A stretch of DNA of 46,597 nucleotides from an uncultured Collinsella sp. (GCA_900538305.1 UPXY01000015.1:1-46597), one strand, 5' to 3'; positions 22,076 through 30,499 are shown, counted from the stretch's first letter. Made by a program: numbers and translations. The notes: generated from the sequence alone by a model not told the origin.

Positions 22076-22960
22076 ATGCTCGTTACGATGAAGGCCATCC
22101 TTGATCACGCCAATGAGCACAACTATGGCGTCATGGCCGTCAACAGCGTCAACATGGAGATGGTGCGTGCCGTCATCACCGCCGCGGAGGAGGAGCGCTC
22201 CCCGATTATCGTCCAGATGGGCGTGGGCCAGATGTCCAAGCTCGCCCACATGGAGGATATCGTGCCGCTCGTGAAGGTCATTGCCGAGCGCGCTACCGTG
22301 CCCGTGGCCCTGAACCTCGATCATGGCGGAAAGCTCGAGGACGAGATTCGCGCCATGCAGGCCGGGTTCACGAATGTCATGATCGACGCTTCGTCGCTCC
22401 CGTATGAGGAGAACGTCGCGCGCACCAAGACCATCGTGGCGCTCGCCCACGGCATGGGTATCTCCGTCGAGGCGGAGCTCGGCCACGTTGGCCAGGCTGC
22501 CGACGGCGACGGTCGCACGGATGACATGTACACCAACGTGGAGCAGGCCGTCGAGTTCGTGAAGGAGACGGGCGTCGACGCCCTCGCCGTCGCGATCGGC
22601 ACCGCCCACGGCAAGTATCCCGAGGGCTTCGTGCCGAAGCTCGACTTCGAGCGCCTCGCCGAGCTCAAGGCCGCCCTCAAGATGCCGCTCGTCCTGCACG
22701 GCGGCTCCGGCTCCGGTGAGGAGAACCTCAAGAAGGCCGTGGCCGGCGGCATCAACAAGATCAACGTTGCTACCGACGCGTTCCAGGCTGCGAAGGCCGC
22801 GGTGCTCGCCAAGCTCGAGGAGGATCCGAAGGCGGATTACCTCACCATGGAGATGGCGGCCGAGGCCGGTGTGAAGCAGTTCGTAAAGGACTACATCCAC
22901 ACCATCGGCTCGAACGACCGCTACACCTTCGAGGATGTCGACAACGGCTCCAAGGAGTAA
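22076..22960 (+). CDS. Class II aldolase (tagatose-bisphosphate / fructose-bisphosphate / DKG-phosphate type)
   Basis: 294 aa. All zinc and phosphate motifs are standard: LNLDHGGKLED (about 80-90), EAELGHVGQ (about 134-142), IGTAHGKYP (about 176-184), VLHGGSGSGEEN (about 205-216) and INVATDAFQA (about 228-237). The family cleaves ketose bisphosphates, or in IolJ 5-dehydro-2-deoxygluconate 6-phosphate, to dihydroxyacetone phosphate or malonate semialdehyde products. It follows the PTS IIC gene after a terminator-like hairpin and lies 2.4 kb before an IolC kinase, the usual partner of IolJ. Compared with the aldolase at 8616 it has an intact phosphate loop, so the two are likely to use different substrates. 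Confidence 0.88.
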   Translation: MLVTMKAILDHANEHNYGVMAVNSVNMEMVRAVITAAEEERSPIIVQMGVGQMSKLAHMEDIVPLVKVIAERATVPVALNLDHGGKLEDEIRAMQAGFTNVMIDASSLPYEENVARTKTIVALAHGMGISVEAELGHVGQAADGDGRTDDMYTNVEQAVEFVKETGVDALAVAIGTAHGKYPEGFVPKLDFERLAELKAALKMPLVLHGGSGSGEENLKKAVAGGINKINVATDAFQAAKAAVLAKLEEDPKADYLTMEMAAEAGVKQFVKDYIHTIGSNDRYTFEDVDNGSKE

Positions 22961-22971
22961 CTAGCTCATAC

Positions 22972-23003
22972 GAGGCGGCTCGTAGTCCCCAACGAGCCGC
23001 CTC
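22972..23003 (+). terminator. Stem-loop after the class II aldolase
   Basis: Perfect 12-bp stem GAGGCGGCTCGT/ACGAGCCGCCTC (22972-22983, 22992-23003) with an 8-nt loop. No T tract follows, so it may stabilise the transcript end rather than terminate. Confidence 0.5.
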
Positions 23004-23026
23004 CTGGGAGCGGACGCATGGTAGAG

Positions 23027-23123
23027 GGATGGTTGGGGGACGGGCTCGTTCCAGCTATGAGGGAACGCTCGCCTTTTGCCCGCGAAATGGGCTGAAACGA
23101 ACCTGCCCCCAGCCGACCCATCC
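23027..23123. repeat. Palindromic element, family A (degenerate copy)
   Basis: GGATGGTTGGGGGACGGGCT and its imperfect inverse (about 23089-23123) flank a loop of about 35 nt. It is related to the perfect copy at 14552-14661 with many substitutions in both arms, several compensating. Confidence 0.75.
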
Positions 23124-23189
23124 TGTCCATTCCCAGGAGGCGCAGTGCCTCTGGAAGGTTGTACCGCTAACGTGAAGGAGATGGATCTC

Positions 23190-23858
23190 ATGAAGATCGC
23201 CCTTATCCAGGAATTCTCGCAGGCATCGAAGAACGACATCATCTTGGGCCAGCTCAAGAAGGTTGCCGAGCCCCTGGGCAACACCGTGTACAACACCGGT
23301 ATGCAGCAGGTCGACAATCCCAACGATCGCCCCGAGGACTACACCGAGGAGAACCCGCGCCTCACCTATCTGCACATCGGCATCCAGGCTGCACTGCTCC
23401 TGAACTCCAAGGCCGTCGACTTCGTCGTCACCGGCTGCGGCACCGGCCAGGGCGCCCTCATGAGCTGCAACATGTACCCCGGTGTCGTGTGCGGCTACTG
23501 CATCGAGCCCACGGATGCCTATCTCTTCCTGCAGATCAACGACGGCAACGCCCTCTCGATTCCTTATGCCAAGGGCTTCGGCTGGGGTGCCGAGCTCAAC
23601 CTCGAGAACATCTTCTCTCGCGCCTTCGGTTCGCCCAAGGGCCAGGGCTACCCGGCAGATCGCAAGGAGTCGCAGAACAAGAACGTGAAGCTTCTTGACG
23701 ACGTGAAGACGCGCGTCGCCAAGCCGCTGCCGGAGATCATCCGCGCGCTCGACCCCGAGATGGTCAAGACCGCCCTCACTCCGGCGTTCCTGGATTGCTT
23801 CTACGCCAACTGCCAGGACAAGGAGCTCGAGGAGCTCGTCCGCGAGTTCGCCGCGTAA
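23190..23858 (+). CDS. RpiB/LacA/LacB-family sugar-phosphate or uronate isomerase, DhuI-like
   Basis: 222 aa; GAAGGAG (23174-23180) is 9 nt before the ATG at 23190 and directly abuts the ATG at 23181, so the later codon is used. The N-terminus MKIALIQEFSQASKN, the block FVVTGCGTGQGALMSCNMYP (about 77-96) with the catalytic Cys of the TGCGTG motif, and AKGFGWGAELNLENIF identify a long branch of the RpiB family. From memory this branch includes streptococcal DhuI, which isomerises 4-deoxy-5-hexosulose uronate from unsaturated uronic acids. Ordinary RpiB is about 150 aa, LacA/LacB 140-170. With the SDR gene at 18777 it could feed KDG, though no polysaccharide lyase or GH88 is in view. A role on a PTS-made phosphosugar is the alternative. 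Confidence 0.82.
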   Translation: MKIALIQEFSQASKNDIILGQLKKVAEPLGNTVYNTGMQQVDNPNDRPEDYTEENPRLTYLHIGIQAALLLNSKAVDFVVTGCGTGQGALMSCNMYPGVVCGYCIEPTDAYLFLQINDGNALSIPYAKGFGWGAELNLENIFSRAFGSPKGQGYPADRKESQNKNVKLLDDVKTRVAKPLPEIIRALDPEMVKTALTPAFLDCFYANCQDKELEELVREFAA

Positions 23859-23883
23859 CGTTCGCGAGAGAGTCGTATGAGCT

Positions 23884-23944
23884 CGGAGGGCGCTTCCGCA
23901 TGGTGGCGCCCTCCGTTCTGACATTGGGGACTGTCCCCAATGTC
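23884..23944 (+). terminator. Two adjacent hairpins after the isomerase gene
   Basis: CGGAGGGCGC/GCGCCCTCCG (23884-23893, 23906-23915) is followed by a second perfect hairpin GACATTGGGGA/TCCCCAATGTC (23920-23930, 23934-23944). The second contains the TGTCCC word of family C and may be a repeat. Neither has a T tract. Confidence 0.5.
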
Positions 23945-23995
23945 AGGGCACTAAGACAGGCCTGCGTGCAGGCTGCTATGGAAGGAGCGGTTGGG

Positions 23996-25126
23996 ATGCC
24001 CGAGGTCACGACGCAATATCTGCCAAGCTACACCGTGGGAACGGAGGCGTACGGCGCGGTTCGGCAGGTAGTGGGTTCCGCCGAAGCGGTGGTGATTGGC
24101 GGGCATAAGGCCATGGCCGCCGGCCTCGATAGGCTCAAGGCGGCCGTCGAGGGTTCCGACGTGCACATCGTCGACGCCCTGTGGTATGGCGGGGAGGCCA
24201 CCTACACCCAGATCGAGCGGCTGGAGGCGGAGCCGAGTGTGCAGGCTGCGGACGCAATCTTTGCCATGGGCGGTGGCAAAGTGGTCGATACCTGCAAGAT
24301 GGTCGCTCACAACCTGGGCAAGCCCCTCTACACGTTTCCCACTATCGCTTCGAACTGCTCCCCGGTGAGCTGCATCTCCATCCTGTATAACGACGATGGT
24401 AGCTTCCGCGAGATCGTGCAGCTCCATGTACCGCCCGCGCATTGTTTCATCGATACGCGCGTCATCGCCGAGGCTCCCGAGGTATACCTTTGGGCGGGCA
24501 TTGGCGACACGATCGCGAAGTACTACGAGGTCACGTTTTCCATGCGCGGCGACAGTCCCGCCTATGCGCCGGTGCTTGGCCAGGCAATCTCGTGCATGTG
24601 CGCCGAGCCGCTGCTCTCGCATGCCACGGCGGCGCTTGCAGATTGCCGCGAGAACCGCGTGAGCGCAGACCTCGAGCATGCCGCGCTTAACATCGTCGTG
24701 AGCACGGGGCTCGTCTCCGGGCTCGTGGGCGTGGACTACAACAGCGCCCTTGCGCACGCGCTCTTCTACGGCCTCACCACGATCCCTTCGGTTGAGCATG
24801 ACCATCTGCACGGCGAGGTCGTCTCGTACGGCGTGCTCGTGCAGCTCGCTATGGATGGGGAGGACGAAGAACTTCAAAAGCTGCTCCACCTCTATCGCTC
24901 GCTCGGCCTGCCCACGTGTCTTGCCGACCTGGGGCTCACGCTCGAGGACGATTTCACCGAGGTCCTTGCGGCGACCGAGGTCAACCAGGAGCTGCGCCAT
25001 GTGCCCTATACGGTCACGCAGGAGCTCATCTGGAACGCCATCGTGAAGCTCGAAGAGGTTTCCGCGGCGTGCGACGTGCCCGCCGCGCCCGCGCCGACCG
25101 TCCCGCTTGACGGTAACGCCGCATAA
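23996..25126 (+). CDS. GldA-like iron/zinc-containing polyol dehydrogenase
   Basis: 376 aa from the ATG at 23996, 8 nt after GAAGGAG. Longer in-frame starts would be encoded across the upstream hairpins. The NAD motif GGGKVVDTCK (about 85-94) and the segments FPTIASNCSPVS and GIGDTIAKYYE match glycerol dehydrogenase-type proteins. Metal ligands are expected at Asp (GDTIAKY, about 165), His in HALFYG (about 254) and His in VEHDHLHGE (about 267-270). Such enzymes oxidise polyols or reduce keto groups with NAD(H). It starts 137 bp after the DhuI-like gene and precedes the IolC operon by 11 bp, so an intermediate of the same sugar-acid pathway is the likely substrate. Glycerol itself is less likely in this setting. 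Confidence 0.84.
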   Translation: MPEVTTQYLPSYTVGTEAYGAVRQVVGSAEAVVIGGHKAMAAGLDRLKAAVEGSDVHIVDALWYGGEATYTQIERLEAEPSVQAADAIFAMGGGKVVDTCKMVAHNLGKPLYTFPTIASNCSPVSCISILYNDDGSFREIVQLHVPPAHCFIDTRVIAEAPEVYLWAGIGDTIAKYYEVTFSMRGDSPAYAPVLGQAISCMCAEPLLSHATAALADCRENRVSADLEHAALNIVVSTGLVSGLVGVDYNSALAHALFYGLTTIPSVEHDHLHGEVVSYGVLVQLAMDGEDEELQKLLHLYRSLGLPTCLADLGLTLEDDFTEVLAATEVNQELRHVPYTVTQELIWNAIVKLEEVSAACDVPAAPAPTVPLDGNAA

Positions 25127-25137
25127 GGGGGGCTGCG

Positions 25138-25338
25138 ATGCGCATATCCGAGTACATCCAGATCGTCAGCGTGATCATAGGTCTCGGCCTCATCACATGG
25201 GTGAAGATGGCCTACACGCGCCGCGTGGGTGCGCCGCGTTCGTTCGAGCCGTACAGCAAGCAAGAGCTTTTGGCGCGAAACCTCGGCTTCGCCTTCGTCG
25301 CCGTCGCGCTCGCGCTCGTGTTCTTCCCGTTCGGCTGA
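25138..25338 (+). CDS. Small two-helix membrane protein of unknown function
   Basis: 66 aa, 11 bp after the dehydrogenase stop, with GGGGGG before its ATG. Two hydrophobic helices (about 5-22 and 49-64) flank a basic, polar stretch (AYTRRVGAPRSFEPYSKQEL). Codon use matches its neighbours, and the gene fits between two operon genes without overlap, so it is probably real. I recognise no family. It may be a small partner of the YczE-like membrane protein further down. Confidence 0.6.
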   Translation: MRISEYIQIVSVIIGLGLITWVKMAYTRRVGAPRSFEPYSKQELLARNLGFAFVAVALALVFFPFG

Positions 25339-25385
25339 TTGCGAAGCGCTCGACGCCTGTCCTTTTCGTCAGAGAGGAGCCTCCT

Positions 25386-26420
25386 ATGGCCTACATCGAA
25401 TTCGACCAGTCCCGTCCACTCGATATCGTGCTACTCGGCCGTGTGGCCATCGACTTCAACCCTGCGTATTCCGATGTCGTGAAAGAGGAGTTCAAGCCGC
25501 TCAAGGACGTCCATTACTTCGAGAAGTACGTGGGCGGCTCACCGGCGAACATAGCGGTGGGCGTGACGCACCACGGCCTCAAGGCGGGTTTCATCGCCAA
25601 GGTCTCCGACGACCAGTTCGGCGACTTCGTGACCGAGTACTTCGAGCGCGAGGGCATCGACACGAGCCATATCACCCGGTGCACGGGCGGCGAGAAGCTC
25701 GGTCTCACCTTCACCGAGATGCTGAGCCCCAGCGAGTCGCACATCCTTATGTACCGCAACGCCATCGCGGACCTGCAGCTTTCCGTCGATGACGTGGATG
25801 CCGGCTACATCGCTTCCGCCAAGTGCATCCTCATCTCGGGCACAGCGCTTGCCGAAAGCCCCAGCCGTGAGGCCGCCCTCAAGGCCGCGATGCTCGCCCG
25901 CCAGGTGGGTACACCCATCATCTTCGACATCGATTATCGTGCGTACAACTGGAAGAACGCGGACGAGATCTCGATCTACTACTCCGCGCTCGCGAACCAG
26001 GCAGACATCATCATGGGTTCCCGCGAGGAGTTCGACCTCACCGAGCGCCTTATCAAGCCGGGCATGACCGACGAGGAGAGCGCGGCCTACTGGCAAGCGA
26101 AACATGCCAAGATCGTCGTCATCAAGCACGGCATGCAGGGTTCGACCGCGTATTGCGACGATGGCGAGAAGTTCTCCATCAAGCCGTTCCCCGTCACGGC
26201 GCGCAAGGGCTTCGGCGGCGGCGACGGATATGGTTCTGGCTTCATATATGGCCTGTTCCAGGGTTGGGACATCCAGCGCTGCCTGGAATTCGGCTCCGCC
26301 GAGGCGTCCATGATGGTGCGTGCGAACAACTGCTCCGACGCGCTCCCCGGCCCCGCTGAGGTCGAGGCGTTCATCGCGGAAGAGAAGGCGCAGTTCGGCG
26401 AAATGGTGGCGCGCGCATGA
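25386..26420 (+). CDS. iolC: 5-dehydro-2-deoxygluconokinase (IolC), PfkB family
   Basis: 344 aa; GAGAGGAG precedes the ATG. The IolC-specific blocks are clear: KYVGGSPANIAVG (about 47-59), ILMYRNAIADL, SPSREAALKAA, FDIDYRAYNWKN, IIMGSREEFD and NNCSDALP. The PfkB catalytic loop reads GGGDGYGSG (about 279-287), where most have GAGD(S)xA; the base Asp is kept. IolC phosphorylates 2-deoxy-5-keto-gluconate in inositol breakdown, and the product is split by the IolJ aldolase. No other inositol gene (iolG, iolE, iolD, iolB) is in the window, so the kinase may serve another keto-deoxy sugar acid, possibly KDG, made by nearby UxaA. It overlaps the next gene by 4 bp. Confidence 0.86.
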   Translation: MAYIEFDQSRPLDIVLLGRVAIDFNPAYSDVVKEEFKPLKDVHYFEKYVGGSPANIAVGVTHHGLKAGFIAKVSDDQFGDFVTEYFEREGIDTSHITRCTGGEKLGLTFTEMLSPSESHILMYRNAIADLQLSVDDVDAGYIASAKCILISGTALAESPSREAALKAAMLARQVGTPIIFDIDYRAYNWKNADEISIYYSALANQADIIMGSREEFDLTERLIKPGMTDEESAAYWQAKHAKIVVIKHGMQGSTAYCDDGEKFSIKPFPVTARKGFGGGDGYGSGFIYGLFQGWDIQRCLEFGSAEASMMVRANNCSDALPGPAEVEAFIAEEKAQFGEMVARA

Positions 26421-27124
26421 GACCGCTGCTCGTGATGGGCTTGGACGGTGTGACCATCGACTGGGCGCGTACGGTGCTCCGCATGGCGATGTACCTTGCG
26501 GGCGTTGTGATCCTTGCGCTCGGTATGGTCGTGCAGACCGAGTCTGGCCTGGGTGTAGCGTCGCTCACGTGCTTCGCGCAGGTGATCGCCGATATTCTGG
26601 GCACGTCGCTCGGCTCTATGATCACGGCGACATACTGCACCTACATCGTGGCGCAGGCGCTCATCTTGCGCCGGCAGTTCCAGCCGCGTATCCTGCTCGA
26701 GGTGTTCTTCTCGGCGGTGATCGGCATCTTCACCGATTTTTTCATGGCCGTGATGCCCATCCATCCCGAAGGGTTGCCCGCGCAGGTGGCGACGATGGTG
26801 TTCTCGCTCGTGCTCATCTCGTTCGGCGTGAGCCTCGTGGTGAACATGGGTGTGGTGCCCAATGCGCCGGACGGTCTGGTGCAGGTGATTTCCGAGAAGC
26901 TGCGCCGTCGCTTCGGTGACGTGAAAGTCGTGTTCGACACGAGCCATGTGGTGGTGGCGCTCGTGCTGTCCTGGACGGTGCTTCACACGATCGATGCGTT
27001 CGGCGTCACAACCGTTATCGCGGCGCTGTTCCTCGGCAAGTTCATCAACGTCATGAACGGTTTGTTTGCGGCGAAGTTTCAGCAAACGGCATTCGGAAGC
27101 GATCGCGTCGCCGCGGCGCGGTGA
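26417..27124 (+). CDS. YczE/YyaS/YitT-like integral membrane protein
   Basis: 235 aa with five or so hydrophobic segments. The start ATG overlaps the IolC stop (ATGA, 26417-26420), showing coupled translation. Recognisable features are LAGVVILALGMVVQTESGLG near the N-terminus and VVNMGVVPNAPDGLVQVISE (about 136-155), typical of the YczE family, whose function is not established. Placement inside a sugar-acid operon suggests transport or sensing of an intermediate, but nothing in the sequence shows this. The next gene follows after 11 bp. Confidence 0.72.
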   Translation: MRPLLVMGLDGVTIDWARTVLRMAMYLAGVVILALGMVVQTESGLGVASLTCFAQVIADILGTSLGSMITATYCTYIVAQALILRRQFQPRILLEVFFSAVIGIFTDFFMAVMPIHPEGLPAQVATMVFSLVLISFGVSLVVNMGVVPNAPDGLVQVISEKLRRRFGDVKVVFDTSHVVVALVLSWTVLHTIDAFGVTTVIAALFLGKFINVMNGLFAAKFQQTAFGSDRVAAAR

Positions 27125-27135
27125 GAGGGGTTTCC

Positions 27136-27753
27136 ATGGAGGTATTGGTTGGCGCAATCGTCATCGTCTTCGTGCTCATCATGGGGTTCAGGGCGTTCGC
27201 AGGCTACAGCAGCTATAAGGGAACGATCTACCAGCAGCTGTTCAGTAGCTATCTCGAGTACTTCTGGCGCATGAGCATGCAGCGCGACCTTTCGAAGTCT
27301 AACTATCTTCATGAGCGCATCGGCGAGCATCGCATCGTGTACAACGCCTACCGCGACGGCCAGGGACGCATCGCGGCGACGTTCGCGACGGTGTTCTCCA
27401 CGCATGGTCATGCGGCCATCTGCGTGCAGGCGACGTCGGGCGCGGTGGCCGGCAAGGATACCGGCAGCTGGACGGTCGAGCGCGACGGCAAGCGCTACAT
27501 CCTTTCGTCGCCCGTGACCTACGTGCGTCGGCAGAAGAAGTTGCTCGATAGCTTCATGAAAGGCGCGCCGGTGGAATACATCGTCGCGTTCAACACGGGT
27601 GCGGACCTGAGCGCCGTGGATTGCTCTTGCACGGTACTCACGATCGATAAGGTGGTCGAGCATTTGGAGCAGATGCCGGCGGGTACCGCCACCGAGGCGG
27701 AGGTGCTCCATGCGTTCAACACGTTTAAGGAGATGGCTGTCAATGCAGGATAA
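27136..27753 (+). CDS. Membrane-anchored protein of unknown function, NERD-like
   Basis: 205 aa; GAGAGGGG precedes the ATG at 27136. One N-terminal membrane helix (about 3-20), then a soluble domain. The middle, YNAYRDGQGRIAATFATVF and AICVQATSGAVAGKDTGSWT followed by SSPVTYVRRQKKLLDSF, has the look of a NERD (nuclease-related) domain, which usually shows a conserved Lys after the E/V run; here the KN-type pair is replaced by QATSG, so it may be inactive. The end overlaps the next gene's start by 11 bp. Function unknown. Confidence 0.6.
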   Translation: MEVLVGAIVIVFVLIMGFRAFAGYSSYKGTIYQQLFSSYLEYFWRMSMQRDLSKSNYLHERIGEHRIVYNAYRDGQGRIAATFATVFSTHGHAAICVQATSGAVAGKDTGSWTVERDGKRYILSSPVTYVRRQKKLLDSFMKGAPVEYIVAFNTGADLSAVDCSCTVLTIDKVVEHLEQMPAGTATEAEVLHAFNTFKEMAVNAG

Positions 27754-28711
27754 GGGTATGAGCGGGCGCACCGCTCCCGTTACGACCCCGGTATCGCGCG
27801 CGCTCCCACAGGTGCAGCTTGCGGGGAAATGCGACCGCTATGTGCTTTCGAACGGCGTCGAGATCCCATGCTTGGGGTTCGGCACCTATATGATCCCCAA
27901 CGACGATGAGGGCGCGGCGGCCGTACGCGCTGCACTCGACCTGGGATTCCGCCATATCGACGGTGCTGCGAACTATAACAACGAGGACATGGTGGGGCGC
28001 GTGCTCGCCGAGAGCGGCGTTCCGCGCAACGAGGTCTTCCTTACGAGCAAGCTTAAGAACACCGAGCAGGGCTACGAGAAGACGCTCGCTGCGTTCGACC
28101 GCACGCTTGCCGACCTGGGTACGGACTACCTCGATCTCTACCTCATTCACTGGCCGAAGGTCGCGGGGACGGAAGACCGCTGGGAAGAGATTATCGCCGA
28201 TACCTGGCGGGCGTTCGAGGAGCTCTACAAGGCGGGACGCGTGCGGGCGATCGGCGTGTCGAACTTCCTCGTGCATCATCTGGAGGTGCTCGAGCGTCAT
28301 GCGCGCATCATGCCGCATGTGGATCAGATCGAGCTTAACCCCACGTATCAGCAGCGCGAGACCGTCTCCTGGTGCGAGGAGCAAGGCATCCAGCTCGAGG
28401 CGTGGGCACCGTTGGGACGCGGGCGGCTCATGCGAGACGAACACATGCTTGCGCTGGCGGAGCGCTTAGGCAAGGACGCCGGCCAGGTGTGCGTGCGCTG
28501 GGCGCTGCAAAAGGGCTTCATCACCATGCCGAAGTCCACGAAGCTCGCGCGCATCAAGTCGAACAGCGAAGTTTTCGACTTCGAGCTTTCGTCCGAGGAT
28601 ATGGCGCTGCTCGATAGCTATAACACCGACGACAACTATACGTTCCACCCCGACCGCCTCGCCGAGTGGGCGGAGCGCGTGGCTGCCGCGCACCGTGAGA
28701 GCGGTGTGTAG
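27743..28711 (+). CDS. Aldo/keto reductase, AKR5-like (2,5-diketogluconate reductase group)
   Basis: 322 aa. The start at 27743 is set by AAGGAG ten bases upstream and overlaps the previous gene. The first 35 or so residues are a polar extension not found in most AKRs. The tetrad is present: Asp and Tyr in RHIDGAANYNNED (about 68-80), Lys in LTSKLKN and His in LIHWPK; the usual DTA is DGA. IPKSTK-type cofactor residues appear as ITMPKSTK. AKR5 members reduce keto groups of 2,5-diketogluconate and similar compounds. The neighbours handle sugar acids, which supports a keto-acid substrate. Confidence 0.87.
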   Translation: MQDKGMSGRTAPVTTPVSRALPQVQLAGKCDRYVLSNGVEIPCLGFGTYMIPNDDEGAAAVRAALDLGFRHIDGAANYNNEDMVGRVLAESGVPRNEVFLTSKLKNTEQGYEKTLAAFDRTLADLGTDYLDLYLIHWPKVAGTEDRWEEIIADTWRAFEELYKAGRVRAIGVSNFLVHHLEVLERHARIMPHVDQIELNPTYQQRETVSWCEEQGIQLEAWAPLGRGRLMRDEHMLALAERLGKDAGQVCVRWALQKGFITMPKSTKLARIKSNSEVFDFELSSEDMALLDSYNTDDNYTFHPDRLAEWAERVAAAHRESGV

Positions 28712-28928
28712 GGAAGGGCACCCGCGCCCGTGTGAAATTCGGGCGTGTGGCGACCCAGAGCTCCCATGCGAACCTCTATCGCATCGAGGCCAGGGTCTGC
28801 CGCAGAGCGGCGATGCTTCGCCCGTCGCGAGTTCCGCAGCACGACGGCGAAGCCGTCGTGCGAGGACTGTCTGAGCAGCGGGCGAAATATCGCCGCTCGC
28901 CAGGAGGAAGAGACTGAGAGGAGAAACC
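28712..28928 (+). other. GC-rich structured leader before uxaB
   Basis: No gene is seen in these 217 bases. They contain a perfect 10-bp hairpin GCACGACGGC-GAA-GCCGTCGTGC (28839-28861) and a further possible stem around GGGCGAAATATCGCC. There is no T tract after either. A 5' regulatory RNA is possible but unproven. Confidence 0.4.
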
Positions 28929-30437
28929 ATGGATACGCTGAGCTACGCAACCTTGGAGAAGATCGGTTACGAGGGGTATGTTCTGCCGAAGGACGCGCCC
29001 GAGAAGGTGCTGCAGTTCGGTGAGGGCAACTTCCTGCGTGCGTTCGTCGACCGTTACTTCGACCTCGCGAACGAGGTGACCGGCTGGAACGGCAAGATCG
29101 TCATGGTGCAGCCCATCGACGGCGCCTACGGCTTCGCGGACGGCATCAATGTGCAGGATTGCCTCTACACCGTGCTCATGCGCGGCAAGCAAGACGGTGT
29201 GGCCATGGACGAGGCGCGTCTCATCTCGAGCTGCAGCCGTTGCATCAATCCGTATCGCCCGGACGACTACCAGGCCATGATGGAGGTCGCTACCTCGGAC
29301 GACCTCGAGATCATCGTCTCGAACACCACCGAGGCCGGCATCGCCTACGACTCGTCCTGCCAGCCCACAGACGAGCCGCCGGCAAGCTTTCCCGCGAAGC
29401 TCGCCCAGGTGCTGCATGCGCGCTGGGAGGCCGGCAAGCCGGGCATCGTGGTGCTCTCCTGCGAGCTCATCGACAACAACGGTGCCGAGCTGCTGCGTAT
29501 CGTGCGCCAGCATGTGGCCGATTGGGGTTGGGAGGAGGCCTTCGACGCGTGGCTGCAAACGGACTGCACGTTCTGCACGACGCTCGTGGACACGATCGTT
29601 CCCGGCCGTATCCGCGATGCCGCCGAGGCCGCTGCGGTAGCCGAGCGCCTGGGTTACGAGGATCCGTTCCTCGCCGTGCGCGAGCCCTTCCAGATGTGGG
29701 GCATCCAGGGCGACGAGACGCTTGCCGCGAAGCTCCCGTTTATCCAGGCCGAGCTGCCGGGTGCATTCGTGACGCCCAACGTGACGCCCTACAAGAAGCG
29801 CAAGGTGCGCATCCTGAACGGCGCCCACACCGGCTTCGTGCCGGGCGCGTGGCTCGCGGGCTTCGACATCGTGCGCGACTGCATGCACGACGATGTGGTG
29901 CGCGGCTTCATGAACACGTTGCTCGAGCGCGAGGTCATCCCGACGCTCTCCGCCGAGCTCGATGAGGCCGACCTGCGCGTCTTCGCGGCAGCCGTCCAGG
30001 ATCGCTTCGACAACCCGTTCATCGACCACCAGCTGCTCTCCATCTGCCTCAACTCCACATCGAAGTGGGCGGCGCGCGACCTGCCCACGATGCTCGACTA
30101 CGTGGAGCAGATGGGCGAGCTGCCGCGCTGCCTCACCACGAGCCTCGCCGCGCTCATCGCGTTCTACACGACCGGCTTCGAGGGGCGCGACGCGGACGGT
30201 CTGCACCTGCGCCGTGCGGATGGCACCGCGTACACCGCGCAGGACGACGCCTGGGTGCTCGATTTCTACGCCGAGCGCCACGATACGGATGATGCCCAGC
30301 TCGTGCACGAGGTGCTCGGTTGCGAGCAGATGTGGGGTCAGAGCCTGCTTGAGGTCGCAGGTCTCGAAGCGGCCGTGGCCGCGGCGCTCGCGACCATCCG
30401 CACCGAGGGCGTGAAAGCTGCGTTTACCGTCGCGTAA
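28929..30437 (+). CDS. uxaB: Tagaturonate reductase (altronate oxidoreductase), UxaB
   Basis: 502 aa; GAGAGGAG precedes the ATG. Mannitol-dehydrogenase-family protein of typical UxaB length: QFGEGNFLRAFVDRYFD (about 34-50) is the Rossmann entry, SNTTEAGIAYD (about 138-148) the second, and KKRKVRILNGAHTG (about 290-303) holds the catalytic Lys and His. It reduces D-tagaturonate to D-altronate with NADH in galacturonate breakdown. UxaA, the next enzyme, is encoded 62 bp downstream, with a single family D repeat between. UxaC, which supplies tagaturonate from galacturonate, is not in the window. Confidence 0.93.
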   Translation: MDTLSYATLEKIGYEGYVLPKDAPEKVLQFGEGNFLRAFVDRYFDLANEVTGWNGKIVMVQPIDGAYGFADGINVQDCLYTVLMRGKQDGVAMDEARLISSCSRCINPYRPDDYQAMMEVATSDDLEIIVSNTTEAGIAYDSSCQPTDEPPASFPAKLAQVLHARWEAGKPGIVVLSCELIDNNGAELLRIVRQHVADWGWEEAFDAWLQTDCTFCTTLVDTIVPGRIRDAAEAAAVAERLGYEDPFLAVREPFQMWGIQGDETLAAKLPFIQAELPGAFVTPNVTPYKKRKVRILNGAHTGFVPGAWLAGFDIVRDCMHDDVVRGFMNTLLEREVIPTLSAELDEADLRVFAAAVQDRFDNPFIDHQLLSICLNSTSKWAARDLPTMLDYVEQMGELPRCLTTSLAALIAFYTTGFEGRDADGLHLRRADGTAYTAQDDAWVLDFYAERHDTDDAQLVHEVLGCEQMWGQSLLEVAGLEAAVAAALATIRTEGVKAAFTVA

Positions 30438-30438
30438 C

Positions 30439-30467
30439 GTAAAAATACCCCAGGGGTTTTTTAACAT
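30439..30467. repeat. Palindromic element, family D (single unit) between uxaB and uxaA
   Basis: GTAAAAATACCCCAGGGGTT followed by TTTTAACAT, the reverse orientation of the units at 18662 and 39843. It starts 2 bp after the uxaB stop codon, within what should be one operon. Confidence 0.85.
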
Positions 30468-30499
30468 CCTTTGGGTCCGGTACTACGAGGAGGTGCTCC

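Noticed and set aside
25386..26420. KDG kinase (KdgK) as the name for the PfkB kinase
   Set aside because: The blocks YRNAIADL, SPSREAALKA and DYRAYNWKN match IolC closely, so IolC is the better name even though the pathway context is not inositol.
22076..26420. Inositol catabolic operon
   Set aside because: Only IolC and a possible IolJ-type aldolase are present; iolG, iolE, iolD and iolB are absent.
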